NCBI RefSeq assembly: GCF_026343295.1
Contig: NZ_JAPELY010000003.1
Span: 310,001 to 374,000, forward strand
Length of the DNA: 64,000 bases
From: Streptomyces sp. NBC_00083
GTDB lineage: Bacteria; Actinomycetota; Actinomycetes; Streptomycetales; Streptomycetaceae
Direction: 5' to 3'
How positions within the stretch are numbered: the stretch's first letter is position 1; every line of letters starts with the position of its first letter. Below are positions 15,805 through 22,549 of the stretch, in pieces. Both the position numbers and the translations under genes were made by a program. The notes under the pieces were generated by a model. The model worked only from the letters and a program-made list of their open reading frames with translations, did not search any database and was not told the origin of the DNA.

Positions 15805-17187
15805 TCAGTGGTGGCGGCTCTCGCGGGCCAGCGCGGTCACGAAGTGGGCCGCGTCGATGGTGCCGACACCGGTCGCCATGTCGTAACCCTTGACGGCGGT
15901 GTAGCCGGTGACGCCGGCGTAGCTGTTGTTCGTGCCGTCCTTGACGTCCACCAGGCCGGAGCCCGGCTTGTACCCCTCGTGCTTGTAGAGCGAGTACAGC
16001 GCGTCATTGATGTTGCCGAGGCGGTGCCCGGCGGCCTGGTCGGCGAGGGCGACGATGCCGGAGAACAGGGGGCTCGCCTCACTCGTGCCGCCGGAGACGT
16101 CCCAGCCGACGGCGGTCGGGTCGTAGCTGGAGTACACCCAGGCGCCACCGTTGACGGCGGCCGCCATCGAGATGTCGGGGGTTCCGCGGCGGTTGCCGAC
16201 GGCGTTGCGCACGCCGTTCTGGAAGGAGGGCCGCTGGAAGACGTGCGACTGACCGCCGCCGCCCGAGCCGTTGTCGTTGTAAACGCTCTCAGGGCTGAGG
16301 CGGTTGCCCTTGTCGTCGAGGTGCAGCTGGGTGCCGCCGATCGACGTGACCAGCGGGTCCGAGGAGGGCCAGGAGTTGACGCGCTCCTTGTAGTAGCCCG
16401 AGCCGTCCGCCGTGTTGTCGGTCGCGCCGCCGTCACCGGAGGAGGCGAGTACGGTCACCCCGTGGGCGGCCGCGTCCTTGAACGCGTACCGCAGCTTCTG
16501 GATGCTGGAGAAGTCACCCTTGTCGAAGCCGGGGAAGGTGTTCTCCGTGGCGCCGAAGCTCTGCGTGATGACATCGCCGACGCCGTGGTCGATGAGGTGC
16601 TTCTCGGCGTCCATCATCTCGGGCAGGCCGGTGACACCCTCGGTCTCGGCGACCGCGGTCTCCACCAGGACGATCTTGGCGCCGGGAGCGACGGCGTGGG
16701 CCATCTCGACGTCCAGCGTCGACTCGCCGGCCCAGCCGGTCATGTCCTTGTTCTTGGGGTCCCACTTGGGAACGTTGCCCCACTTGACGACATCGACCTT
16801 GCTGCTGGGGATGCCGTACTGCTTGCTGTAGACGTCCAGATCGTGCTGGATCGTCGGCGAGCCGAACGAGTCCACGATCACGATCGTGCGGCCCTTGCCC
16901 GTGATGCCCGCCTTGTAGAGCGGGTTCAGGTTGTACGCCTGGCGGTACTGCAGCGGGCCGTAGCAGGCGATCTTCCACTTGGCCTGGCACTGCTCGCTGG
17001 TGAGCGGGCCGCTGGTCGAGTGGGCGAGCTGGTGCCCGGCGATCGCCGGAACGGGCTTTACCTGCGGGGCGGCAGGTGCGGCGGTGGCGGACCCGGACAG
17101 CGGGGTGGCCATCAGCGCGGCAGCGGCAAGGGCGGTGGCCCCGACTGACGCTACTGCGGTACGAGTCCGGGGGCGGGCTATGCGCAT
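15805..17187 (-). CDS. Secreted S53 (sedolisin-like) peptidase
   Basis: 460 residues. A twin-Arg-free signal peptide (RTAVASVGATALAAAALMATPLSG) ends near residue 35. The enzyme has GESTLDVEM (Glu ~155, Asp ~159), ASSGDGG (oxyanion Asp) and GGTSEASP (Ser ~369). As in the other S53 protein here there is no large pro-domain, and this one has no accessory C-terminal domains. ATG 17187 has AGGGAG five bases upstream. The two S53 proteins differ too much in length and sequence to be a recent duplication. Expected role: extracellular proteolysis. Confidence 0.85.
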   Translation of the reverse strand: MRIARPRTRTAVASVGATALAAAALMATPLSGSATAAPAAPQVKPVPAIAGHQLAHSTSGPLTSEQCQAKWKIACYGPLQYRQAYNLNPLYKAGITGKGRTIVIVDSFGSPTIQHDLDVYSKQYGIPSSKVDVVKWGNVPKWDPKNKDMTGWAGESTLDVEMAHAVAPGAKIVLVETAVAETEGVTGLPEMMDAEKHLIDHGVGDVITQSFGATENTFPGFDKGDFSSIQKLRYAFKDAAAHGVTVLASSGDGGATDNTADGSGYYKERVNSWPSSDPLVTSIGGTQLHLDDKGNRLSPESVYNDNGSGGGGQSHVFQRPSFQNGVRNAVGNRRGTPDISMAAAVNGGAWVYSSYDPTAVGWDVSGGTSEASPLFSGIVALADQAAGHRLGNINDALYSLYKHEGYKPGSGLVDVKDGTNNSYAGVTGYTAVKGYDMATGVGTIDAAHFVTALARESRHH

Positions 17188-17260
17188 GAATGCTCCCTGA
17201 GTGGGGGTGAAGCCGCACGGGGCGGTCTTCGCGATCCCATCGGGAAGGTCATGCGCAGGA

Positions 17261-17279
17261 CAAGAGCATTTGTCTCTTG
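17261..17279. promoter_or_regulatory. CAAGAG-N7-CTCTTG inverted repeat
   Basis: A perfect 6-bp inverted repeat about 75 bases upstream of the S53 peptidase start at 17187, in an AT-richer stretch. It is a candidate operator or promoter-proximal site. Confidence 0.35.
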
Positions 17280-17363
17280 ATGTCGAACGCTTTGCCTGAA
17301 CGGCACACTTAAATGAACATTCTTGATTGGTAGCTGACCAACCAGGTCCGAAAAGCGACAAAA

Positions 17364-17395
17364 GGGGTGCCGCCAACCTGAGTTGGCGACACCCC
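17364..17395 (-). terminator. Rho-independent terminator of the aldo/keto reductase gene
   Basis: Stem GGGGTG-C-CGCCAAC / GTTGGCG-A-CACCCC with one mismatch and loop CTGA. On the minus strand it is followed by TTTTGTCGCTTTT. It lies about 50 bases past the aldo/keto reductase stop. Confidence 0.8.
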
Positions 17396-17443
17396 TCCGG
17401 TCATGGACCGATCAAGGCCTGTGCAGGGCCGAGACGCGTCTGA

Positions 17444-18280
17444 TCAGGCGCCCAGGTTGAACTCGGACGGGTTCGGCCCCAGGCGCTTGCCCTCGTCGAG
17501 AGCGGCGAGCGCGGCCAGGTCGTCCGCGTCGAGCTCGAAGCCGAAGACGTCGATGTTCTCCTTGATCCGCGACGGCGTCACCGACTTGGGGATCACGACG
17601 TTGCCGATCTGGAGGTGCCAGCGGAGCACCACCTGTGCGGCGGTGCGGCCGTGCTTCTGTGCGATCGCAACGACGGTCGGCACGTCGAGCAGCCCTCGGC
17701 CCTGGCCGAGCGGCGACCAGGCCTCGGTCGCGATGGAGTGCTTGGCGTGCAGCGCGCGGGACTCCGCCTGCGCGAGCTGCGGGTGCAGCTCGATCTGGTT
17801 GACGGCGGGGACCACCGAGGTCTCACCCAGCAGGCGCTCCAGGTGCACCGGCTGGAAGTTGGACACGCCGATCGCCCTGGCGCGCCCGTCCGCCAGGATC
17901 TTCTCGAACGCTTTGTACGTGTCGACGTACGCGTCCTTGGCCGGCACGGGCCAGTGGATCAGGTACAGGTCGACGTAGTCGAGGCCGAGCTTGTCGAGCG
18001 AGGCGTCGAAGGCCCGCAGGGTCGAGTCGTAGCCCTGCTCGGAGTTCCACAGCTTCGTGGTGATGAAGAGGTCTTCGCGGGCGACCCCCGAGGAGGCGAC
18101 GGCCTTACCGGTGCCGCGCTCGTTCTCGTAGATCGCGGCGGTGTCGATGCTTCGGTACCCGGACTCGATCGCCGTCGCGACCGCCTTGGCGGCCTCGTCG
18201 TCCGGCACCTGCCAGACACCGAAACCGAGCTGCGGCATCTCGACGCCGTTGTTGAGGGTGATGGAGGGGACCTTGCTCAC
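17444..18280 (-). CDS. Aldo/keto reductase (2,5-diketo-D-gluconate-reductase-like)
   Basis: 278 residues, a full-length AKR barrel. The catalytic tetrad can be placed as Asp in SIDTAAIY, Tyr of the same motif, Lys in ITTKLWN and His in YLIHWPVP. The NADPH site is IPKSVTPSRIKEN near the C-terminus. It reduces carbonyls with NADPH in the cytosol; the natural substrate is unknown. It is a single-gene unit closed by its own terminator and divergent from the chitinase. Confidence 0.9.
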   Translation of the reverse strand: MSKVPSITLNNGVEMPQLGFGVWQVPDDEAAKAVATAIESGYRSIDTAAIYENERGTGKAVASSGVAREDLFITTKLWNSEQGYDSTLRAFDASLDKLGLDYVDLYLIHWPVPAKDAYVDTYKAFEKILADGRARAIGVSNFQPVHLERLLGETSVVPAVNQIELHPQLAQAESRALHAKHSIATEAWSPLGQGRGLLDVPTVVAIAQKHGRTAAQVVLRWHLQIGNVVIPKSVTPSRIKENIDVFGFELDADDLAALAALDEGKRLGPNPSEFNLGA

Positions 18281-18470
18281 GAGCGGTCGATCCTTTGCGT
18301 CGTCGGTTGGTACTCACATCGTCAACGAACGACTGGGCCCACGCATTCCCAGAGGTACCGACAAATCGCTCCTGACCTGCGGTTCGGTCCAGTTTCGGCA
18401 CAGCTCCCGCACAGCCGTCCGCCAGGGCGTCCCCGAAGCCGGGCGGGTGCGGCCCATTTCCGCGGTTTTC

Positions 18471-18486
18471 TTCGGTCCAGACCATT
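18471..18486. promoter_or_regulatory. dre-like (DasR) operator
   Basis: TTCGGTCCAGACCATT. The core GGTC-C-AGACCA matches the DasR-responsive element consensus (known from GlcNAc/chitin control in Streptomyces) at all but one core position. It is placed 270 bases upstream of the GH18 start. Confidence 0.6.
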
Positions 18487-18664
18487 GACCGGGCTCCGAC
18501 AACACGCAACCCTATGGCAGACCGCTGAACGACAGTCATGAATATGAACACTTGGGCTTGGCCTGCCCGAGTGACAGCCAGGCGTGCGCCTTTGTTCCTG
18601 ACCCTAGGCAGAACCTCTCAACTCACCGCTGCTCAAGGTGAGTTGGGTCGATCTGACTCAAGTC

Positions 18665-18740
18665 ACCCCCCCCGCATCTCCCTAATCCCCCTACGCCCAC
18701 CCCCCACGCCCCACGCCCACCACCCCCCACATTGCCCCCA
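18665..18740 (-). other. Runs of G on the minus strand (G-quadruplex-capable leader)
   Basis: The plus strand has at least six runs of four to eight C within 75 bases immediately before the chitinase ribosome-binding site, so the template strand has matching G-runs with short loops. This could fold as a G-quadruplex, or it may be a simple unstructured C-rich mRNA leader. Confidence 0.45.
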
Positions 18741-18755
18741 CGGAAGGACACCCCC

Positions 18756-19808
18756 ATGCGTGCTGCCGTATCCCCGCGCCGTCTCGCCGCGTCCCTCACC
18801 GGTCTCGGCTGCCTGCTTCTGCCCGCCGTCGTCTCGATTCCGCAGGCCAGCGCGGCCAACGCGCCCGAAGCGCCCGGCGCCGCCGCCACCTCCGCCTCCT
18901 CTTCCTCCGTCACCGCGTCCGGGTCGATGGCTGCCGCCCCGTACGAGTACCTCGGCTGGGGGAGTCCCCAGAAGCCCACCGACGTGATGGCGGCGACGGG
19001 AGTGAAGTGGTTCACGCTGGCCTTCGTCCTCTCCGACGGCGGCTGCAACCCGAAGTGGGACGGCTCGCGCGCCTTGACCGGCGGCTCCGATGAGAGCGCG
19101 ATCAAGTCCATCCGGGGTGCCGGCGGAGACGTGGTCGTGTCGGTCGGCGGCTGGAGCGGAAACAAGCTGGGGGAGAAGTGCTCCAGCGCCGCCGCGCTCG
19201 CCGGGGCGTACCAGAAGGTGATCAGCGCCTACCACCTGAAGGCGCTCGACATCGACATCGAGGACACCGAGTTCTCCAACGCCACCGTGCGGCAGCGGGT
19301 GGTCGATGCGCTGAAGATCGTCAAGACCAACAACTCCGGGCTCGTCACCTACGTGACGATGGGCACGACGCCGACCGGGCCCGACGCCAACGGCAAGGAC
19401 CTCATCAAGAAGGGGGCTGCCGCCGGACTCGCCAACGACGGCTGGACGATCATGCCGTTCGACTTCAACGGTCACAGCGGCTCCATGGGTTCGGCCACTG
19501 TGAGCGCTCTCGAAGGACTGAAGGCCGCCGTGAAGAGCGCCTACGGCTACAGCGACGACGCCGCTTACCGCCACATCGGCGTCTCCTCCATGAACGGCAA
19601 GACCGACGAGTCCGACGAGACCGTCACCACGGGGGACTTCCAGACCATCCTCGGCTACGCCCGGCAGCACCATCTGGCCCGCTTCACCTTCTGGGCGGTC
19701 AACCGCGACCGGCAGTGTTCCTCCGGCGGCGACGCGAGCTCCTCGTGCAGCGGGGTCGGTCAGTCCCCCTACGCCTTCACCAAAATCGTTTCGCAGTACG
19801 CGGGTTGA
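18756..19808 (+). CDS. Secreted GH18 chitinase-like protein
   Basis: 350 residues with a signal peptide (RLAASLTGLGCLLLPAVVSIPQASA). The TIM-barrel strands include VVVSVGGWSG and ALDIDIEDTEF, the DxDxE catalytic motif of GH18 with Glu as acid. No separate chitin-binding domain is present. GGAAGGA precedes ATG 18756. The upstream dre-like site agrees with a chitin or GlcNAc role. It is outside the usual large ChiA/ChiC layout and resembles short actinobacterial GH18 proteins whose substrate range is less well defined. Confidence 0.85.
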   Translation: MRAAVSPRRLAASLTGLGCLLLPAVVSIPQASAANAPEAPGAAATSASSSSVTASGSMAAAPYEYLGWGSPQKPTDVMAATGVKWFTLAFVLSDGGCNPKWDGSRALTGGSDESAIKSIRGAGGDVVVSVGGWSGNKLGEKCSSAAALAGAYQKVISAYHLKALDIDIEDTEFSNATVRQRVVDALKIVKTNNSGLVTYVTMGTTPTGPDANGKDLIKKGAAAGLANDGWTIMPFDFNGHSGSMGSATVSALEGLKAAVKSAYGYSDDAAYRHIGVSSMNGKTDESDETVTTGDFQTILGYARQHHLARFTFWAVNRDRQCSSGGDASSSCSGVGQSPYAFTKIVSQYAG

Positions 19809-19949
19809 GGGCCGCGCCCTGCGCCGCTGATGGCTCGTGGGTGAGCGCGCCCCCGTCGGCCGACATCCCCGCCCCCAGCTTCCGGCCCACGCCGGAGCCG
19901 GGAGCCGGGGGCCCGGCCGGCGGGGGCGCCGCGCTGTGGGGCACCGCGC

Positions 19950-20035
19950 TGCGGGACTCCGGCGCCCTGGACTCCAGCGCTCTGGGCCCCGGCGCTCCGG
20001 ACTCCGGCGCCCTGGGCTCCGGTGTCCGGGGCTTC
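19950..20035. repeat. Degenerate CTCCGGCGCC repeat
   Basis: Several imperfect copies of a 15- to 18-bp unit (GGACTCCGGCGCCCTGG and variants with AGCGCT or GGTGTC) follow the chitinase gene. No function can be read from the sequence. Confidence 0.5.
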
Positions 20036-20093
20036 GACGTTTCCGCCCCGGGTCCGCATTTGTGTCGCTATGGACGAATTCAGGGCAACGCGA

Positions 20094-20122
20094 AAGCCCG
20101 GCCGCCAGGAGCGACCGGGCTT
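20094..20122 (+). terminator. Hairpin downstream of chitinase
   Basis: AAGCCCGG-C-CGC / GCG-A-CCGGGCTT, a 12-bp stem with one mismatch, and a 5-bp loop. A second hairpin (TGGGGC-TTTTC-GCCCCA) follows at 20147-20163. Placed about 290 bases past the chitinase stop, so it may end that transcript or one from the other strand. Confidence 0.45.
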
Positions 20123-20377
20123 CACTGGGTGGTGTTTCCCCCATATTGGGGCTTTTCGCCCCACTTGGCGGCGAGCCTCGCGCCAACGCGCCCAGCCGCC
20201 GAAACAAACGGAACCATCCGGGCTAGGACGAGTTCCCTCCATCGGTTGCTGCCCGCTCAGGGCCGACCGCAACCATGGACATTAAGAGTTGTTTCGCTGG
20301 CGGTGTCAAATCTTCCGGCGAATCTTCGGATGGAAGCGCCGGGTGCACCGCTCCGACCTGCTGAAGCATCCGTTTAC

Positions 20378-20436
20378 TTGTTTCGTTTAAATGGCCGGAT
20401 GGTGATATCCGGATCCGGTCGGATGCAGCGAAACAA
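20378..20436. other. Nested inverted repeats in AT-rich DNA
   Basis: Outer arms TTGTTTCG (20378-20385) and CGAAACAA (20429-20436) enclose an inner CCGGAT / ATCCGG pair (20395-20412) and further ATCCGG/CGGAT copies. It could be a cruciform, an RNA structure or a cluster of protein sites. Confidence 0.45.
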
Positions 20437-20673
20437 TGTCTTTTAATTGGCCCTTACGTTCCCTCTGGGGTGGGTGTGAACAGAGTGGCGCACAGCGGGC
20501 AGGGATCCATCTCCAAAGGAAACAGGGTCAGTTGTGACGCGGTCATGTGCGGGCTTATCTTGTGGATTCACGGCTCCGAACGAGTGATCCCGGTCAACGC
20601 CAACAACCGGGGCCACTGCTCAATTTTCGGAGAATCCGGGCTGGGTAAAGATCGAGTTCACTAAGGACCTGCC

Positions 20674-20973
20674 ATGAATCCGCGTTTCCTCACCTCCGCC
20701 ATCGACACCGTCGCCGCCCAGGCCGCTGACGGTGCCCTCGCTGCTCCCCGCGTCGCCGCGTGCGTGCCGACGTCGCCCACGGACGGGGAGCAGCTCGTCA
20801 TCCCCACCCGCCTCGTGGTGATCGTCGTCGTCATCATCTGCTTCGTCGGGGGGTTCGCCGCGCTGCTGCGCGGCGGATACACACCCACCGACACCGTCAG
20901 CGTGCTCTACCTCGCCGGAGGCGTGGCGGTCGACATCGCCCGCCGCGCGATCGCGCTCCTGCGCCGCCGCTGA
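20674..20973 (+). CDS. Small membrane protein of unknown function
   Basis: 99 residues. Residues ~43-66 are strongly hydrophobic (LVVIVVVIICFVGGFAALL), and a second weaker hydrophobic segment (VSVLYLAGGVAVDIA) precedes a basic end ARRAIALLRRR. I do not recognise the family. The size and two-helix layout resemble holin-like or stress membrane peptides, but this is only shape. AAGGA lies 7 bases before ATG 20674. A strong hairpin separates it from the double-HTH gene on the same strand. Confidence 0.6.
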   Translation: MNPRFLTSAIDTVAAQAADGALAAPRVAACVPTSPTDGEQLVIPTRLVVIVVVIICFVGGFAALLRGGYTPTDTVSVLYLAGGVAVDIARRAIALLRRR

Positions 20974-21000
20974 CCCGAAGCACCCGCCACGCCGATCAGA

Positions 21001-21034
21001 GGCAAATGCCGACCCCTGCGGGTCGGCATTTGCC
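21001..21034. terminator. Perfect 15-bp hairpin
   Basis: GGCAAATGCCGACCC-CTGC-GGGTCGGCATTTGCC, no mismatch, between the small membrane protein stop and the HTH gene start. There is no T-run, but it is strong enough to end or partly end transcription, or to protect the upstream mRNA. Confidence 0.75.
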
Positions 21035-21066
21035 GTACCCGCACTTGAGCCCTGGGGAGGTCCGAC

Positions 21067-21993
21067 ATGAGTCTGGGGCGCCCACCCAAACCCATCTTCT
21101 CGTACGAACGCTCGGCCGGCGGCTTCGCCTGCCTGCTCCGCGGCGCCCGCGAACGCGCCGGTGACCCCAACTACCGCGTCATGGCCCGGCATTGCGACGT
21201 CTCGTACTCGCAGCTGTCCAAAGCCGCCAATGGTGAACGCGTTCCGAGCTGGCGGGTCGTCGCCGCGTTCATCAACAGTCTGAACGCGCTCTCACCCGCC
21301 GGTGTGCGGGAGAGCCTGCCGGAGTGGCACGAGCGCTGGGCGAAGGCGATCGAACGCGAGGGGACCGAGACCACGGCCCGGCTGCGCCGTCGCCGGGCCC
21401 GTCACGCCCGCCCGTCCGAGCCGAGCATCGTGCCGATCTCCGCCGACCCCACCAGCGCGACGACCGCCGCGGAGTTCGTCCAGCAGCTCAAAATCCTCCA
21501 ACTGTGGTCCCATCTCTCGCAGAAGGAGATCTCCCGGCGCGCGTTCCGGAACAAGACGCCGCTGCCCACGAGCACCATCAGCGACCGGCTGCGCAGCACC
21601 ACGAAGCTGCCGAGCTGGTCGTTCGTCGACGCCTTCGTCCTGGCGTGCGGTGGCCGCAAGGGAGACCTCGCGGTGTGGCGGGACGCCTGGCACAACATCC
21701 GGGTGTACGAGCTGTTCGCCGACGCCCCCACGCCGGTCGACGGGATGCGCCGCGTGGACAAGGCGATGAAACTCGGCCCCGACCGCGCCGCCGAGCAGCT
21801 CGCCGAGACCGTCGTCTACCTCAAGAACGCCCTCCCGGCGACCGCGTGGCAGCGCCCCGACGCGTCCCAGGAGCGCCCGGCCTGGCTGCAGGAAGTCGTG
21901 GAGGACAAGCCCATAAGCGAGTTGGAGACCTGGTTCAACACGACATGGGACGACTTCCGTCGTGGCACGCGGCCCGGGACCCCCCACCCCTGA
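21067..21993 (+). CDS. Double helix-turn-helix protein of unknown function
   Basis: 308 residues. The first HTH-like part (~residues 15-75, RGARERAGDPNYRVMARHCDVSYSQLSKAANG) and a second (~140-205, LWSHLSQKEISRRAFRNKT... TISDRLRSTTKLPSWSFV) have the same sequence rhythm, each ending with PSW and a helix VDAF or VAAF. This suggests an internal duplication of an XRE-like domain. The linker is Arg-rich. The C-terminal ~90 residues match nothing I know. GGGAGG precedes ATG 21067. It is preceded by a small membrane protein, a possible two-gene module. Confidence 0.75.
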   Translation: MSLGRPPKPIFSYERSAGGFACLLRGARERAGDPNYRVMARHCDVSYSQLSKAANGERVPSWRVVAAFINSLNALSPAGVRESLPEWHERWAKAIEREGTETTARLRRRRARHARPSEPSIVPISADPTSATTAAEFVQQLKILQLWSHLSQKEISRRAFRNKTPLPTSTISDRLRSTTKLPSWSFVDAFVLACGGRKGDLAVWRDAWHNIRVYELFADAPTPVDGMRRVDKAMKLGPDRAAEQLAETVVYLKNALPATAWQRPDASQERPAWLQEVVEDKPISELETWFNTTWDDFRRGTRPGTPHP

Positions 21994-22096
21994 GCCGGAA
22001 CCCCGGCAACCGCTGGAGGGAAAAGGAGAGGCGGAACGAGCCGGGCGGGAGCAGGATGATCGCGCTCTCTGCCCGCACTCGAAGGGACCCCCGGCC

Positions 22097-22507
22097 ATGG
22101 CTCGCGCCGTCACCCTGATCCGTTCCGCCTCTCTGTCCGATGTCGCCGAGTACGCCTATGCGGCCACGGCGCCCGCCGAGGCGCGTCTGATCTTCCTGGC
22201 CGGCGCGTGTCCGCTGAACCAGGACGGCTCGACGGCCGCGGTCGGCGACTACGCCGGCCAGGCGGCGAAGGCCCTGGAGAACATGGAGAGCGCTCTCGCC
22301 GACGCCGGAGCCGTACTGCGGGACGTCATCAGCGCCCGGGTCCTCGTCGCGTCGGCCCGGCGCGAGGACCTGGTGGCGGCCTGGCAGGTGGTCCGGGACG
22401 CGTTCGGTGACCACGACGTCCCCAACACCTTGCTGGGCGTCACCGTGCTCGGCTACCGCGACCAGCTCGTGGAGATCGAGGCGGTCGCCGCCGTGCTCGA
22501 CGCCTGA
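22097..22507 (+). CDS. RidA/YjgF-family protein
   Basis: 136 residues of the RidA (Rid) family: LIFLAGACPLNQDG, AAKALENMESAL and VPNTLLGVTVLGYRDQLVEIEAVA give the trimeric fold. Classical RidA hydrolyses reactive enamine or imine intermediates and has Arg in the C-terminal IEA(V/I)A region. Here the residue at the usual R105 position is not clear, so it may be one of the other Rid subgroups. It is a single gene, tail-to-tail with the acyl-CoA synthetase. An exact GAGAGCGCTCTC copy encodes ESAL with a rare GCT. Confidence 0.85.
   Translation: MARAVTLIRSASLSDVAEYAYAATAPAEARLIFLAGACPLNQDGSTAAVGDYAGQAAKALENMESALADAGAVLRDVISARVLVASARREDLVAAWQVVRDAFGDHDVPNTLLGVTVLGYRDQLVEIEAVAAVLDA
22286..22297. 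other. GAGAGCGCTCTC palindrome
   Basis: Exact copy inside the RidA-like gene, coding GluSerAlaLeu as GAG AGC GCT CTC. GCT is a rare alanine codon here. Confidence 0.8.
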
Positions 22508-22549
22508 GGCCGGCTCCGGGCGGGAGCGCCGGGAGTGCCGAAAGCGCTC

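Larger units (their letters stand above)
18281..18755. other. Divergent intergenic region aldo/keto reductase / chitinase
   Basis: About 475 bases. It contains a DasR-type site at 18471-18486, a second partial copy of its left half (TTCGGTCCAG) at 18383-18392, an AT-richer stretch around 18535-18560 and a C-rich leader at 18665-18740 just before the chitinase gene. Confidence 0.6.
19809..20673. other. Long non-coding stretch with repeats and hairpins
   Basis: About 865 bases with no convincing gene. 19950-20035 has a degenerate CTCCGGCGCCCTGGA-like repeat. 20094-20163 has two hairpins. 20230-20660 is clearly more AT-rich than the rest of the window and holds nested inverted repeats at 20378-20436. 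It ends at the small membrane protein gene, so it may be a long leader, a small-RNA region or old transferred sequence. Confidence 0.5.

Noticed and set aside
20470..20664. Short 64-codon plus-strand frame before the small membrane protein
   Set aside because: No ribosome-binding site, no family match, lies in the structured AT-rich region and ends just before a well-supported start.
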